From NCBI GenBank assembly GCA_019973155.2, contig BPQB01000055.1, positions 124,001-188,000 on the forward strand: a stretch of DNA of 64,000 nt, read 5' to 3'. The translations under genes and the position numbers were made by a program. Positions 43,153 to 53,067 of the stretch are shown in pieces. Every line of letters starts with the position of its first letter. Within the stretch, counting starts at the first letter, position 1. This DNA is from Phanerochaete sordida. Taxonomy: Eukaryota > Basidiomycota > Agaricomycetes > Polyporales > Phanerochaetaceae. Under the pieces are notes generated by a model. That model was not told the DNA's origin. It worked only from the letters and a program-made list of their open reading frames with translations, and made no database searches.

Positions 43153-43530
43153 TCCCTCCAGCCTCTCACCGCCGGCCGGGGCCCAGCACAGTCCACGTCG
43201 CCCTCCCGCCCTCGCGCCTCAAACGCCTCCGCACGCAGCGCCAGAGCGCGTCGACGAGCGGATCTTCCCACGTCCGCACGCCGCACGCCTTATGCTCGGC
43301 GCGATCCGCCGGTTCACGCTGCGTAGCTGCGGCAGGCGCGCCATGCGCGCGTCGAGCGCGTGCAGCGCTTCGGGGACGCCTCTATAGGCGAGGGAGTCCG
43401 CACGGAGGGGTTCGACGATGATGCTGAGGTGTTTTGGGGAATACTGGGTCACAATGACGGCGGAAAAGATTGGCGACAGCGAGGGTGAACCTGGAGAGGG
43501 CAGTCGTCGCTGAGCACGGGCTCTGTGCAA
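43153..43530 (-). pseudogene. F-box gene fragment, C-terminal part only
   Basis: Reads HLSIIVEPLRADSLA, GVPEALHALDARMARLPQLR and, after a frameshift near 43270, LVDALWRCVRRRLRREGG then TVLG, the usual end of the family (VRREGLRVTWRVLR). It lies directly before the middle-part fragment at 42430-43122 in the same orientation, so the two are remains of different copies joined by a deletion. Confidence 0.65.
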
Positions 43531-43781
43531 AGGTCGGCACTAGTGCTGCAGATGTGCAGTGGCCCAAGAGCTTGTACTGAGCTCCACGCTCCCCCACGAT
43601 GCTCCGACGGAGGAAAACCCTCTTGCTCGATGAAAATCGCGACCATAGGGCGAGAAAACTCTACTGTCATCGAGGTCAGAAGGAAGGAAGGAGGCGAGGG
43701 GCAGAAGAGCCCTCACCTGTCTTTCCGATTGCGGAAACGTACACTTGCACATCGAGATGGACGCCTCCACCACGTGCCATC

Positions 43782-44995
43782 TCATGTGTTCAACCCTGTC
43801 CATGTCGTCTTGATTCTGTTACTTTGCTGAAGGCGAGGTAGATGTTTCTTGAGCATGTCGACGGTAGAGCTGATGTCATTGACACGGCTAGGCAGATGTG
43901 CGAGCAGATCGCTTGGCGCCAGTACCAGATCTACGCGCTGCACATGGGGCAAGTTTAGCATGCTCTGTTCCAGCGTGTTAAACCGTTCCACGACGCCAGG
44001 AGTCTCGAAGCATCGGTCGAGGAGGTTGTCGATGATGATTACAACATCTTCGAGCGCCGTGTTCCTCGCCGCAGTGCGAAGGAGCGCTGCGCCGACCGCA
44101 ATGTTGCTGCTCTCAGGGCGCGACGGGGCGTCCAGAGAAAGCGTGAGGGTTCGCAAGCTTCGGCAGGATGACAGCGAGAAGCCGGTCCTCTGCAGCGCTG
44201 GAACGGATGGCGATTAAAGTTGGCTGGACGCTCGTGAAGCAGTGACTGACCCTCGGCGGCGTCCTGCTCCTGCCAGGAGGAGTCGACACGCAGGTCCAAC
44301 TGGAGAGCCCGAACATGCGCGCACGATGATTCCAGAAAACGTGCAAGCGGCTCGACTCCGCGCCTGTGGAATGAGGTCCCGAACTGCAGGAGTGGACTTG
44401 CGCCTTCTTGCGCCTTAGCAGCGGTCACGGCTGTCCAAAGTGTTTGCATGCGCGACTCGGGAAGCAGGTCGCCCTCGAGTAGCTGGAGCCGGCGGAGTCC
44501 GCGAGCAGATACGCTTCCCATGGGCCTCGTTGCCACGCTTCGCAGCCAGCCGTACAGACGACTCTCAACCGTAAGGTCTACATCGCGAAGGTTCTCCATG
44601 TTCGCGATTGCCGACAGAAATCGTTCGCCCAAAGCGATGTCAGCGGAAAGGAGGTAAATGAGCTGAAGCACCCCCATATCCTTCTTGGGAGCAAAGATAG
44701 ACAACACCTCCAGGTTCCCCAGGTTCTCCAAAAGCCCCACAAACTCGTCGGGCTTCAAACCTGCTTGGCTGGATACCACGAGTACGTGAACAAGCCCGGG
44801 TGTCTTCGAGAGCGCTTCAAGAAGGAGGAGAGTGCGTAATCTGTTGTTCCAGTCGATAGTTATGGCGTGAAATAAATTGTAGCGTGCTCTCTGACGCCAC
44901 GACTTGCAGACCAAGGCGCAGCGAACGAGAGCTGGTCGATTGCCGCGCAGGCTGTCAAGGACATACTCTTGCAGTTCTAATGGGATTTGAGACAT
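43782..44995 (-). CDS. F-box protein with leucine-rich C-terminal part (intact, D type)
   Basis: Two exons, 44995-44251 and 44197-43782, 53-nt intron (donor GTCAGT); 386 residues. The N-terminal F-box reads MSQIPLELQEYVLDSLRGNR, then CALVCKSWRQRARYNLFHAI. Proteins of this form bind Skp1 through the F-box and present targets to an SCF ubiquitin ligase with the leucine-rich part; that role is inferred from family. Other family landmarks: DEFVGLLENLGNLEVLSIFA, LGERFLSAIANMENL, ESRMQTLWTAVTAAKAQEGA, VEPLARFLESS. Exon 1 is 745 nt, one codon less than the 748 nt of relatives, with the same intron phase. An ATG 41 codons further upstream is in frame (45118), but the paralogues support 44995. It shares a 305-bp divergent promoter with DPH3. 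Confidence 0.85.
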
Positions 44996-45300
44996 CTTCC
45001 CTGGAGCTATCTGTTTGCTACAGGTTGATTGACATGGATATGATAGGCTACCGTCAGGTAGCACTCGTACCTGTGTCGTGGTGGTAGATGACAAGGACCG
45101 TTCGAGAGCACTTTCCATTCTGGGATGCGTTCAAAGCCTCCGCGGTTCCGGGGTCCGTGAAGATTTGTCGAGCCGAGGCTCACGTGATTTACCGCGAGCC
45201 CTGCCTCCTGCTTTCATCAGCCAGGCTTTCTGCCTCCTCTCGTCTCGCTTTTCTCTGCTCCCTGTCTATCTGCTACATCTCATCCCACACAAACTCTACC

Positions 45301-45660
45301 ATGGGTGCCTACTACGACGAAATCGAGATCGAGGACATGGCCTGGGACGAGGTCAAGAAGGTCTTCCACTACCCATGTCCCTGCGGCGACCGCTTCGAGA
45401 TCTCGCGCAAGCAGCTGAAGAACTACGAGGACATCGCTACCTGTCCCAGCTGCAGCCTCATCATCAGAGTCATCTACGATCCCGTGCGTGGCTACATCTT
45501 GTCTCCCAGTGCTCATACTGACGCCTGTGTGTAGTTGGACTACGAAGACGACCCGGACACGGACGAAGAGGAAGAAGCCGGCTCTGAAGAGTCTGACGAG
45601 TCCGAGTCTGACTCCGACGACTTCCACGACGCCATCGACAACCTCCGTATTTCCGAGTAA
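45301..45660 (+). CDS. DPH3: Diphthamide biosynthesis protein 3 (CSL zinc finger)
   Basis: Exons 45301-45483 and 45535-45660 with a 51-nt intron; 102 residues. A CSL-type zinc finger protein (yeast Kti11/Dph3). It donates electrons to the Dph1-Dph2 [4Fe-4S] enzyme in the first step of diphthamide synthesis on elongation factor 2 and takes part in Elongator-dependent tRNA modification. The core [47 protein letters not shown] carries the four zinc ligands Cys26, Cys28, Cys48 and Cys51. The tail from about 63 is Asp/Glu/Ser-rich ([15 protein letters not shown]) and ends in NLRISE. Length and order fit the family. A C/T-rich leader precedes the ATG. All key residues are present. Confidence 0.96.
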
Positions 45661-47481
45661 AGGACATGCGCTTAGCTGTCTCTGTGACTCGTCCTCGGAA
45701 GTTCGAAGACGCCCACACCCTGGGAAATACGCTGCGCTGAGCATGGGCCTGTGCCGAGCGTCCTTTTTGCCGCACACGCACACCTGCGAGTCCAAGCCTG
45801 GCTGCGTGCCACGCAGCTGTCCGAGCGGATGGGTCCGACGTAGCTGCGCTGGGGCTGCTACCTCGGCGCCCTGCGATCTCCTGTGGCAGTACTCCGCAGG
45901 AGCGTCGAGAATTCGCTGCAGGCATATGGTCTATCAGCAGTGTGGGCAGGATGGGATGCAGGATGGCTGTGGAAGCGGGAGATATCGAGATGCATGTGCG
46001 AGGGTGCGGCACGCCACATGTTCCTCGGCTTGCTCTTCTAGTTCTAACGGGCAAACCGTTCGTGCTGGTGTGTCAGAACTGATCGTATTTTGTATAATAA
46101 CATTCCCCTTTGCGACCTAATCGTTGTGCGAAGTGCCACCTTTACGATCATAACTCGCTCCTGCTGCTTCCATGCCCAAAGTGCCTGATGCACGCCAGTC
46201 TGGCAGGCCCACCGCACAAATATCGGACGAGACGGCGCCGTCATTCCTCAGAAGAGGGGCAGCGCCTCACGCCTTCGCAGCGCCACATCGGGCGAGAACG
46301 TCGCCCATGCCAATCTGCAGCGGGTCTCGCGCACCGCCTCTGCGGCACATGCGCATCCCTGCAGGGCGCGCCGCGCGTGCCGAGCGAAAGCTTAAAGCAC
46401 GCCCGCGCCGGGGCAGACGTGCACTAGCCCGTGCAGGCGCGACGAGAGGGGCACGGGAGGGGCCCCGCGGCGGACCCTGGCGCGAAGCACCGCCCCGGCG
46501 CGCGCCGCAGGGACGGCCGCCGCGCGCTGGGCCTGGATGGGCAGCTGCCCTGCCGCCTGGAGGGCGCGGCGCGGGGGCCGGTGCCGGCAGGCGGGGCCTC
46601 GTGGCGGTAGCTTTGCGGCGTGTGCGGAGGGTCCAGAGCGCGAGGCCACAGAGAAGCAGCCGGCGAGGAGAGCGCGGCGCGTGTATCAGTATCAGATAAA
46701 TGGAGAGTCGATTGGTGAGATAGACAGATGCACTCGCACGCGCGCGACAGCCCAGGCCCTCGTCAGGACCAGGTGCGTGCGGAGATACGACCGCAGCGGT
46801 CGTCGTGGGATGAATGTGCTGGCGCGACAACATGAGGTCTGTCGCAGCGTCGTTCCGTGCGCGCCGAAGTATGCGGTCCCGCTGTTCGCGTCCCGCGCCG
46901 TACCGCCTTCCGCTTGTGCAGATCGGTGGAGTAGAGGCGGGCGGAAGCACGAAGTAGTAGTTTCGCGGGCGAAGTACGGCTGACATCGTCACCTCGGGGA
47001 TGATAGACTCGGGACGCAGGCGATAAGGCACGGGTTGCAGAAAGAACGGGTGTAGATAGGGCGACTGTATGGACGACCACGCATCTGGATCGCCCGAGCG
47101 CGTCCTAGGAAAGGATGATGATGTCATACCCTACACCTGTTCGCGCAGCGCGGCGTCAGGATCGCGACTGCTGAGACCGCGAAAGTACACGGACCGTACA
47201 CGCGCGCCGTCCGTGACCAGAGCACTTGACACGCCTCAACAGGAATAGGCGGCGCAGAGCAATCGATACGACGTGTCAATGCACGCGACGTGCCTGCAAA
47301 GGAACTTGGACCCGGCGGATAGGCAGCCAGGGTCGCTGGGTGGTCCTATGAGCGGGTATGATGCTCAGCATATGGCGCACGGCACGGATGCCAGAGGCTG
47401 ACGCACCGGTGCACGCCGGAGCGCGTGTGCAAGCGGCGCAAAGGGAAGCGGGATCCCATATCGACGTTCGCGTCGAGCTTT
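45661..47481. other. GC-rich stretch between DPH3 and LTO1; no gene supported
   Basis: The longest frame, 286 codons on the - strand (47127-46267), starts with a protein-like part (YLHPFFLQPVPYRLRPESII, RPRNYYFVLPPAS) but turns into Ala/Arg/Gly/Pro-rich sequence that mirrors the GC-rich + strand. It could be a poorly conserved gene or chance. Nothing else is visible. Confidence 0.35.
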
Positions 47482-48113
47482 TCAAAAGCTGAGGTCATTG
47501 TTCGCCCGCGGTGCTGGCTTGTTATCGATCTTCCAGACGTTCTTGACTTCGCCTGACGCGTCCCCCGTTGGAGAATTTGCGGGATCCTCGACGCCGTCTG
47601 CGGAGCCGGCGGGGCCGCCTGCACGTAGGGTGGGCCGGACACCCAAGGTTGCGCAGAGTGCTTTGTAACGGGAGCGAATTTGACGGAAGAGCTTCGGTAT
47701 GTCGAGCTCGGTCTGCTCGGAAGCTGACGGATTGATCTTGGGGAATTGCGCGATGAGGTCGAGCAGGTGTTTTATGTTGCTAGATGCCCGACTGGCTCAA
47801 CGGCGGATCAGTGTATGTGCAAAAAATAGAGGACGCGCATCGTACTCGTCTCGCCTCCCTTGCTTTTCGAGAATGGAGGCCCACATGCGCGCAAAGCCTT
47901 CGTAGAACCCGAGTTCCTCCCACATCTCAAAGCCTTTTTCGCGACCGAGGGCCCTGCCCTCGATGAGCCCATGTATGCGGCCATGCGCGTGCCCGTCCCG
48001 ATAGCCTTCCTCGTAAAATCTACGCGTCAACGTCAGCAAATTTTCCTAAAAGACCATGAGGAACATCTTCACGTTTGTTCAACGTGTACGAGCTCTTCCA
48101 GGTCGAAATCCAT
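47482..48113 (-). CDS. LTO1: Yae1/Lto1-type protein (Fe-S cluster adaptor)
   Basis: Three exons, 48113-48073, 48019-47846 and 47779-47482; introns of 53 and 66 nt; 170 residues. The N-terminus MDFDLEELVHVEQ is followed by the repeat FYEEGYRDGHAHGRIHGLIE then GRALGREKGFEMWEELGFY, the deca-GX3 motif of Yae1/Lto1. In yeast, Lto1 and Yae1 bridge the CIA targeting complex to the ribosome-recycling ATPase Rli1 (ABCE1) so that it receives its Fe-S clusters. The last exon gives HLLDLIAQFPKINP, the second conserved block. The end is VWKIDNKPAPRANNDLSF; Lto1 proteins end with a Trp tail used for CIA binding, but here the Trp is 16 residues before the end. Divergent from the WHI2-like gene, 183 bp apart. 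Confidence 0.88.
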
Positions 48114-48296
48114 GGTGAACGAGATGGTGAAAGTCAGGGTCAAGGACGGGCACGGCGACTTTGAGCGTCATTCATCCCTGCGCCAAATGCCGGTTGGGCG
48201 TCTACGGGCAACGTTCGAGAGTTCCTCGAGCCTCACTCCCGCCGTCGACCTCGCCGACCTCCTCACACCCATCGCCCCTCACCGCCGGCAGCGAAC

Positions 48297-49484
48297 ATGG
48301 CGACTGCGACGATGAACAACTCGCCCATCACGCAGGTGTCGCAGACACCTGTGCAGACGAATCTCCAGCCGCAGCTGCTCACACGGCTCCTCCTTGACCT
48401 GCGGGGAAAGCGGTTCTCGGTGGACCGCGAAACTATCATGAACCTGCCGGAGTCTGTCCTGCTGTGCCTGTTCCCGAATGGACTCGTCCTCAGCCGCCAG
48501 AGCGCGGCCCTTTCCGACGGCGGAGACAACGATGACTACGAGGAGCTGTACGGTGTTGATGTGCGCACGCCTCGCGTTGTTCACGTTGTTCGTTGCTGAC
48601 ATTTGCCCATAGTTCGATCCGGACTGTTTCTCATATGTCTTGAACTTCTTCCGCAAGGCCTCTGAAGACTTCTATGGCTCGCCCAGCTCGCCTGGTCTTC
48701 TCCACTACCAGTCGCATCTCATTGCCGAAGGCGGGTCCCCAACGTCCGACTACGGCTCCTCCCAGTCTCAGAACCCGCTACTATCGAAACAGGCGATCAT
48801 CGTGCTGCGTGAGGAACTCGAGTACTTCTCCATTCCCCCCAAAGACGGAAAGGCGTCGACGGACGGGAAGGGGATCGCGAATGAAGCCCTGCTGGAACTG
48901 AAGCGCAAGTGCGGGAACTTCTTGCTGCACAAGCGTAACATCTTCACCGCGCTGCAACGGAACGTGAACAAGGAGAATAATATCGCTGAGCAGCACCTCA
49001 TTGACATGCTCTGCATGAGGTGCGTGGCGTGCTGCTGCCGCATGATACCGACTGAATAGGCTACTGTGCAGTGGCTTCGACCGTGACGACGAATGGGGAT
49101 ACCGCGCGCTGGAGCCGTCCCGGTGCTGCATATCCTCGATCGCGCTGGTCCTCCTGAAGACTGGCATCAATCATACCATTGACGCTAACGGCGACCGGCG
49201 GGTGAACGTCGACTACACGCAAATGTCCACTGCGCAGAAGCTCTTGCTGTTTTGGCGGAAGCCAGCTGTAAGCCTCAGGCAACTATTTCATCAGACCATT
49301 ACTCACGTCGTCTATAGCGCAAATGCTGGTGGGATGGCGTCGAGGTAGACCTCGCGGACGAAGGCGAGCCCCAGACCGTGAAGCTCTGGGCGCGCAGGGT
49401 CTGGACATTGGAATTGAGCTTGGTACGTCCAATCTCTTGGCACTACATGAGATACTTCTCGCTCACGCAGGGCTGCAGGTTTGA
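48297..49484 (+). CDS. WHI2: WHI2-like BTB/POZ protein
   Basis: Five exons: 48297-48560, 48613-49019, 49060-49267, 49318-49422 and 49479-49484; introns 40-56 nt; 329 residues; the last exon holds only one codon and the stop (V, TGA). A BTB/POZ-like domain occupies about residues 30-110: KRFSVDRETIMNLPESVLLC, LFPNGLVLSRQ, VDFDPDCFSYVLNFFRKA. Conserved later parts are KQAIIVLREELEYFSIPP, LLELKRKCGNFLLHKRNIFT, SRCCISSIALVLLKTGINH, and the family end RKCWWDGVEVDL then VKLWARRVWTLELSLV. In yeast, Whi2 with the Psr1/Psr2 phosphatases activates the general stress response and restrains TORC1 when amino acids are low. It shares a short bidirectional promoter with LTO1. Confidence 0.85.
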
Positions 49485-50710
49485 TCTACCCCTATCAGCG
49501 CGACACGCTTCGTCACGCTGCATGTATTCATATACCCTTTCCTCCCTCCCATCATTCTCGTGTCATAGGTCCGGATACCCTCTAATATTACTTCTTTGTG
49601 TGTTACTTATCCGCATCATCCGCCAACTGACCAGAGCGCAGTTGTTCGCCACCCTTTGCGCGTGCAGCTAACCTGCATTTTTCTACCAGGAACAAGGCAC
49701 ATGCAAGGATGGATGCTGTCAGCGCATCTGTCAGGGTCCTCGCGACGACCACGAAACTGTGAGACGCTCAGCGCTCCGTCGAACGGGCCAGCCACTGCCG
49801 GCAGTCATGCGGCCATTTGGCGAGATTCCATCGCTTCTCTCCTGACTTTCACCGCCCTGTGCCTCGAGTGTAGATCGCCTGGGTTTCCTCGCCTCAATGG
49901 GGACTCTGACGCGGGAGCGTTCTGCAGGCACTCGAAGATAGCTGCAGTGCTGACCTCGCCGGGCGCACTTTGCACGCGGTGCCATTTAGTCCGGGCCCGT
50001 CGCGCCGCTGGGGTCGGTCGCGTCGTCCTCGGCTCGGGAGACGACTGCCCTGCGGTCCGCTGCGCCTCTGTGCGCGAGGCTGTCCATCGCCCGTCCCGTT
50101 CCCGAGTTTTCTGCGACAGGCATAAACCATTTGCTCGCTTGTCGAGAATGGAGAAGGCTGGCGCGGATGATGAGTGCGTGATTGTGGGCACACGGGGCGC
50201 TGGAGCACGATCGCGCACGCATCGTCGCATCGATCTTCCACCCAGCTCCCTGGCACAAGCAGGCCGCTCCGCAGAGCGAGCGACCGTCCGGAGAGGGGGC
50301 AGATCGCATGAAGTTGGTACGACGAGCGTCCGTGCTCGTCGCGGAAGTAATTCGAGCGGGGTGTGGGTGCCGGCAAGGGCCCGTCGTCCGATCGCCCGCC
50401 CACTGAGGGCACGGCATGTGCCATCAAGCTTTAGCCGTTTAGTAGTTCGCGTTTCTTGGGTTGTCGCATTCCTGCTTTGCACACAGCAGGTCTCGGGTTC
50501 GCCCCCGCGTCTCGCCTGGCATGCTGTTTTCGTCCAGCAAGTCGAAAGTCCGACTTTGGGCCAAATGCTGCCCGCCGCCGTCCCTTATCTCCTCCTCCTT
50601 CCGTTCTCTTCCCCGCTTTGCGCCTCGCCATCGGCCTGGTCACGTTCCTTCGAGCCCCGTCTCGCCTGGCGCAAGGCTAGCTCCGTCCATGTCTTTGTGC
50701 TAATCCCACA
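49485..50710. other. Stretch between WHI2-like and MED25-like genes; no gene supported
   Basis: Overlapping long frames on both strands (393 codons + strand, 225 and 177 codons - strand) are Arg/Ser/Ala-rich and mirror each other, which suggests non-coding DNA. At about 50450-50520 a tRNA-like piece is visible (see findings). The last ~150 bases are C/T-rich, fitting the leader of the next gene. Confidence 0.4.
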
Positions 50711-53067
50711 ATGGCCGCACACTCTTCGTACTCGTTCGCGTCCCCAGACTTTCCTGGGGACGCCTGCGTTGTCCTAGTTCTCGTAGAAAGCCATCCAGAC
50801 ATGGCGAACTACTGGCCAGACCTCAAGGAATATTACTTGCCCGTGATACTTGGGGCTCTTCAGGAAGGCACCCCCGACACCCCGGTAGGCCCCGTCTCGA
50901 CGTGCATACCCTTTCGAGCTCTGATTTCTCCCAGATACACGTCTATTGGCAGATGACTGCAGATCCGGACAACCTCCAGCCGACATACTCGAATTCGTAC
51001 ACGAACATCATGGACCTGCCCTTTGACGCGGTCGTCCCGCTCTCGCTGGCGTCCTTGAGCCGCGCAGTCGATGTAATTTGCGCCTGCGACCGTGGTTCTG
51101 ATTCGATGCTGATTCCGGTTTAGACTGTGCACGCTGTCGAGCTAGTCGGACGCGCGACACGGCATCTGCTCGTCATAGCCGCAACCCCGCCGCACGATCC
51201 CGCACGTTTTCTCGCGAGCGAGAGTCACAGCCCTGATGCTGCGACACGAGAGTTCGTGATGACGACGTTGCGCCAGGTTCGTGCCCGGTCCGCTGCCCTG
51301 TTTCCCACACGCGTGCTGAAGCAGGCCCGACGCCCCCAGGAGCGGATTCGCCTGCACATGGTCCTTTCGGCGAGCCCTCGTCTGCAGGCCCTTCGTGATT
51401 TCTACAGCCACCTGGTAAGCAGGGCCATCTTCGTTTCGGAGATCAAACCCTAACATCGCCCGCGTAGTTGCGTGTGCAGATTAACGTGGAAGTTCCGGCG
51501 TGGTTCCAGGTGGACTCGCGAAAGTTCACGGTCCACTTGGCGGCGAGGTCCGCCGCGTCCGAGAGTGGAGACGGAGGTGCGTCAGGGTGGCGGAGCGGCG
51601 GCGATGTTTAATCAAGCTTCTTTAGCAGCCCCGCTTCAGACGCATGGCGCAGCCAGCCTTGTTCCCAGGAGTGGACCGGTAACACCCACGTCAACGGCCG
51701 CGGCCCTTCCGTATGCATCGCCCTCTCCGCCGGGTGCCAGCCCGCAGGGTCAGGGGGTCGCCTCGACGTCTCCGGCACGCCGCGCGACTCGGCACAAGGG
51801 CAAGGACGCTGTCGTGCCCACGATGGACCCGCAGGGGCCTGGGCTCGTCAATTACCTCAAGCAGGTGCACGGCCTCACGAAGCGCAAGGGCGTCGCGAGC
51901 AAGGGCGGCAAGCGTGCCCCCGCAGGCGAGCCGTCGCGCACGCACAGTCGGCCCATCCTTCCACGCCTCGAGCTCCCTGTCGCCGGCCTCGCAGTGCCGC
52001 TCGGTCCCGAGCGGTCGCCTACAAAACCTGCGCAGGGCGCGGCCCCGCCGGGCCCGCCTCCCCAGCACGCAGGGACCGCGGTACAGAGCCAAGTGCCAAC
52101 GATGGGTGTGCCTGCCGCGCTCGCTATGACGCCTCCTGCTGATCAGCGTCGCCTGCCAGGCCGTGCGTGGCCGTGGATCCAGCCTGTCCCGGTGACCGCA
52201 CCGGCGTCGGTGCCCAACCTCTCTCCAACGGCCAACGCGGCGCTGCGCAACCTGACACGCCTCGCGCCGCGCGCTCCGCTTCCTGGGGCCCCGGGTCCGC
52301 GCGCAGGCAGCAGTCAGGTGCCCATGCATCACGCAGGAGCCTACGCCGACGCGCTAGGGAGCTCACCCAGCCCCGTCGCGACAATGGCGCCGCCGCGCCG
52401 CCAAGACCCGTACCAGCAGTACGCGCTCGAATCCTCGTCTCCGCCTCAGCAACTCCAAGGCCCCTCCTCGTCTCCGCCATATCACCCGGCGGTCGCCGTG
52501 CCTTACGCGACAGAAAGCCCCTCTCCGCCGTACCAGGCGTCCCTCGCGCACGATGCGATCCCGCACACGCCCGTGTACGCCAACGGCGCGTACTACACCA
52601 ACGCGTACCCCTACGCGATCTCGCCGCACAACAGCGACCACTCGAACCCGTCGCCGCCGCTCCCGTCGCCCGCGATGTCCGCGCCTGCACACAGCCACGG
52701 CGCGCACGTTGCGCACGGCGTGCACGTCGGGCACCCGCAGGGCGCACACGCGCAGGTGCACGCGCGCGGCGACACCTCCGAGGACCAGCCGTTCATCGTC
52801 ACGCCCGAGTACGAGGCGCTCGCGAACGCACGCTTCGCGGCCGCGGTGCGCTCGGGCGCCGTGCACGCGAACATGACGCCGAGCATGCTCTCGCCGGCCG
52901 CCGCGAGCCCGTCCGCGGGCTACTTCGCGTCCGCGCCCGCGCACGCGCCGCACGCCGCACCCGGGATGCCCGCCGCGCCCGCGGGGCTGCCCGCGCCCGA
53001 ATACGCGTACGCGCCGCACGACGCGCACTTCGCGGGCGATCCGGCGCAGCACGCGCACTACTACTGA
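50711..53067 (+). CDS. MED25-like protein: VWA-type domain and long Pro/Ala/His-rich tail
   Basis: Five exons: 50711-50884, 50935-51072, 51124-51414, 51468-51576 and 51626-53067, matching phases, 717 residues. A further 48-nt intron may lie in exon 3 (GTTCGT at about 51276), which would remove 16 residues in frame. Residues 1-215 look like the VWA-type domain of Mediator subunit 25: CVVLVLVESHPDMANYWPDL then KEYYLPVIL (compare GLRKHYLLPAI in animals), RHLLVIAATPPHD, and MVLSASPRLQALRDFY. Next is VPAWFQVDSRKFTVHL. The remaining ~480 residues are low-complexity, Pro/Ala/Ser-rich, with many SSPP and YA(H/N) repeats and His/Ala-rich HGAHVAHGVHVGHPQGAHA, as in transcription activators. Mediator membership is inferred from the N-terminal pattern only; Cys, Lys or Arg hallmarks of an enzyme are absent. 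Confidence 0.6.

Noticed and set aside
46267..47127. 286-codon - strand frame between DPH3 and LTO1
   Set aside because: Only its first third looks protein-like; the rest is low-complexity mirror sequence. Kept as an open question, not as a gene.
49596..50777. 393-codon + strand frame
   Set aside because: Starts inside the WHI2-like 3' flank, overlaps the true start of the next gene and competes with equally long antisense frames.
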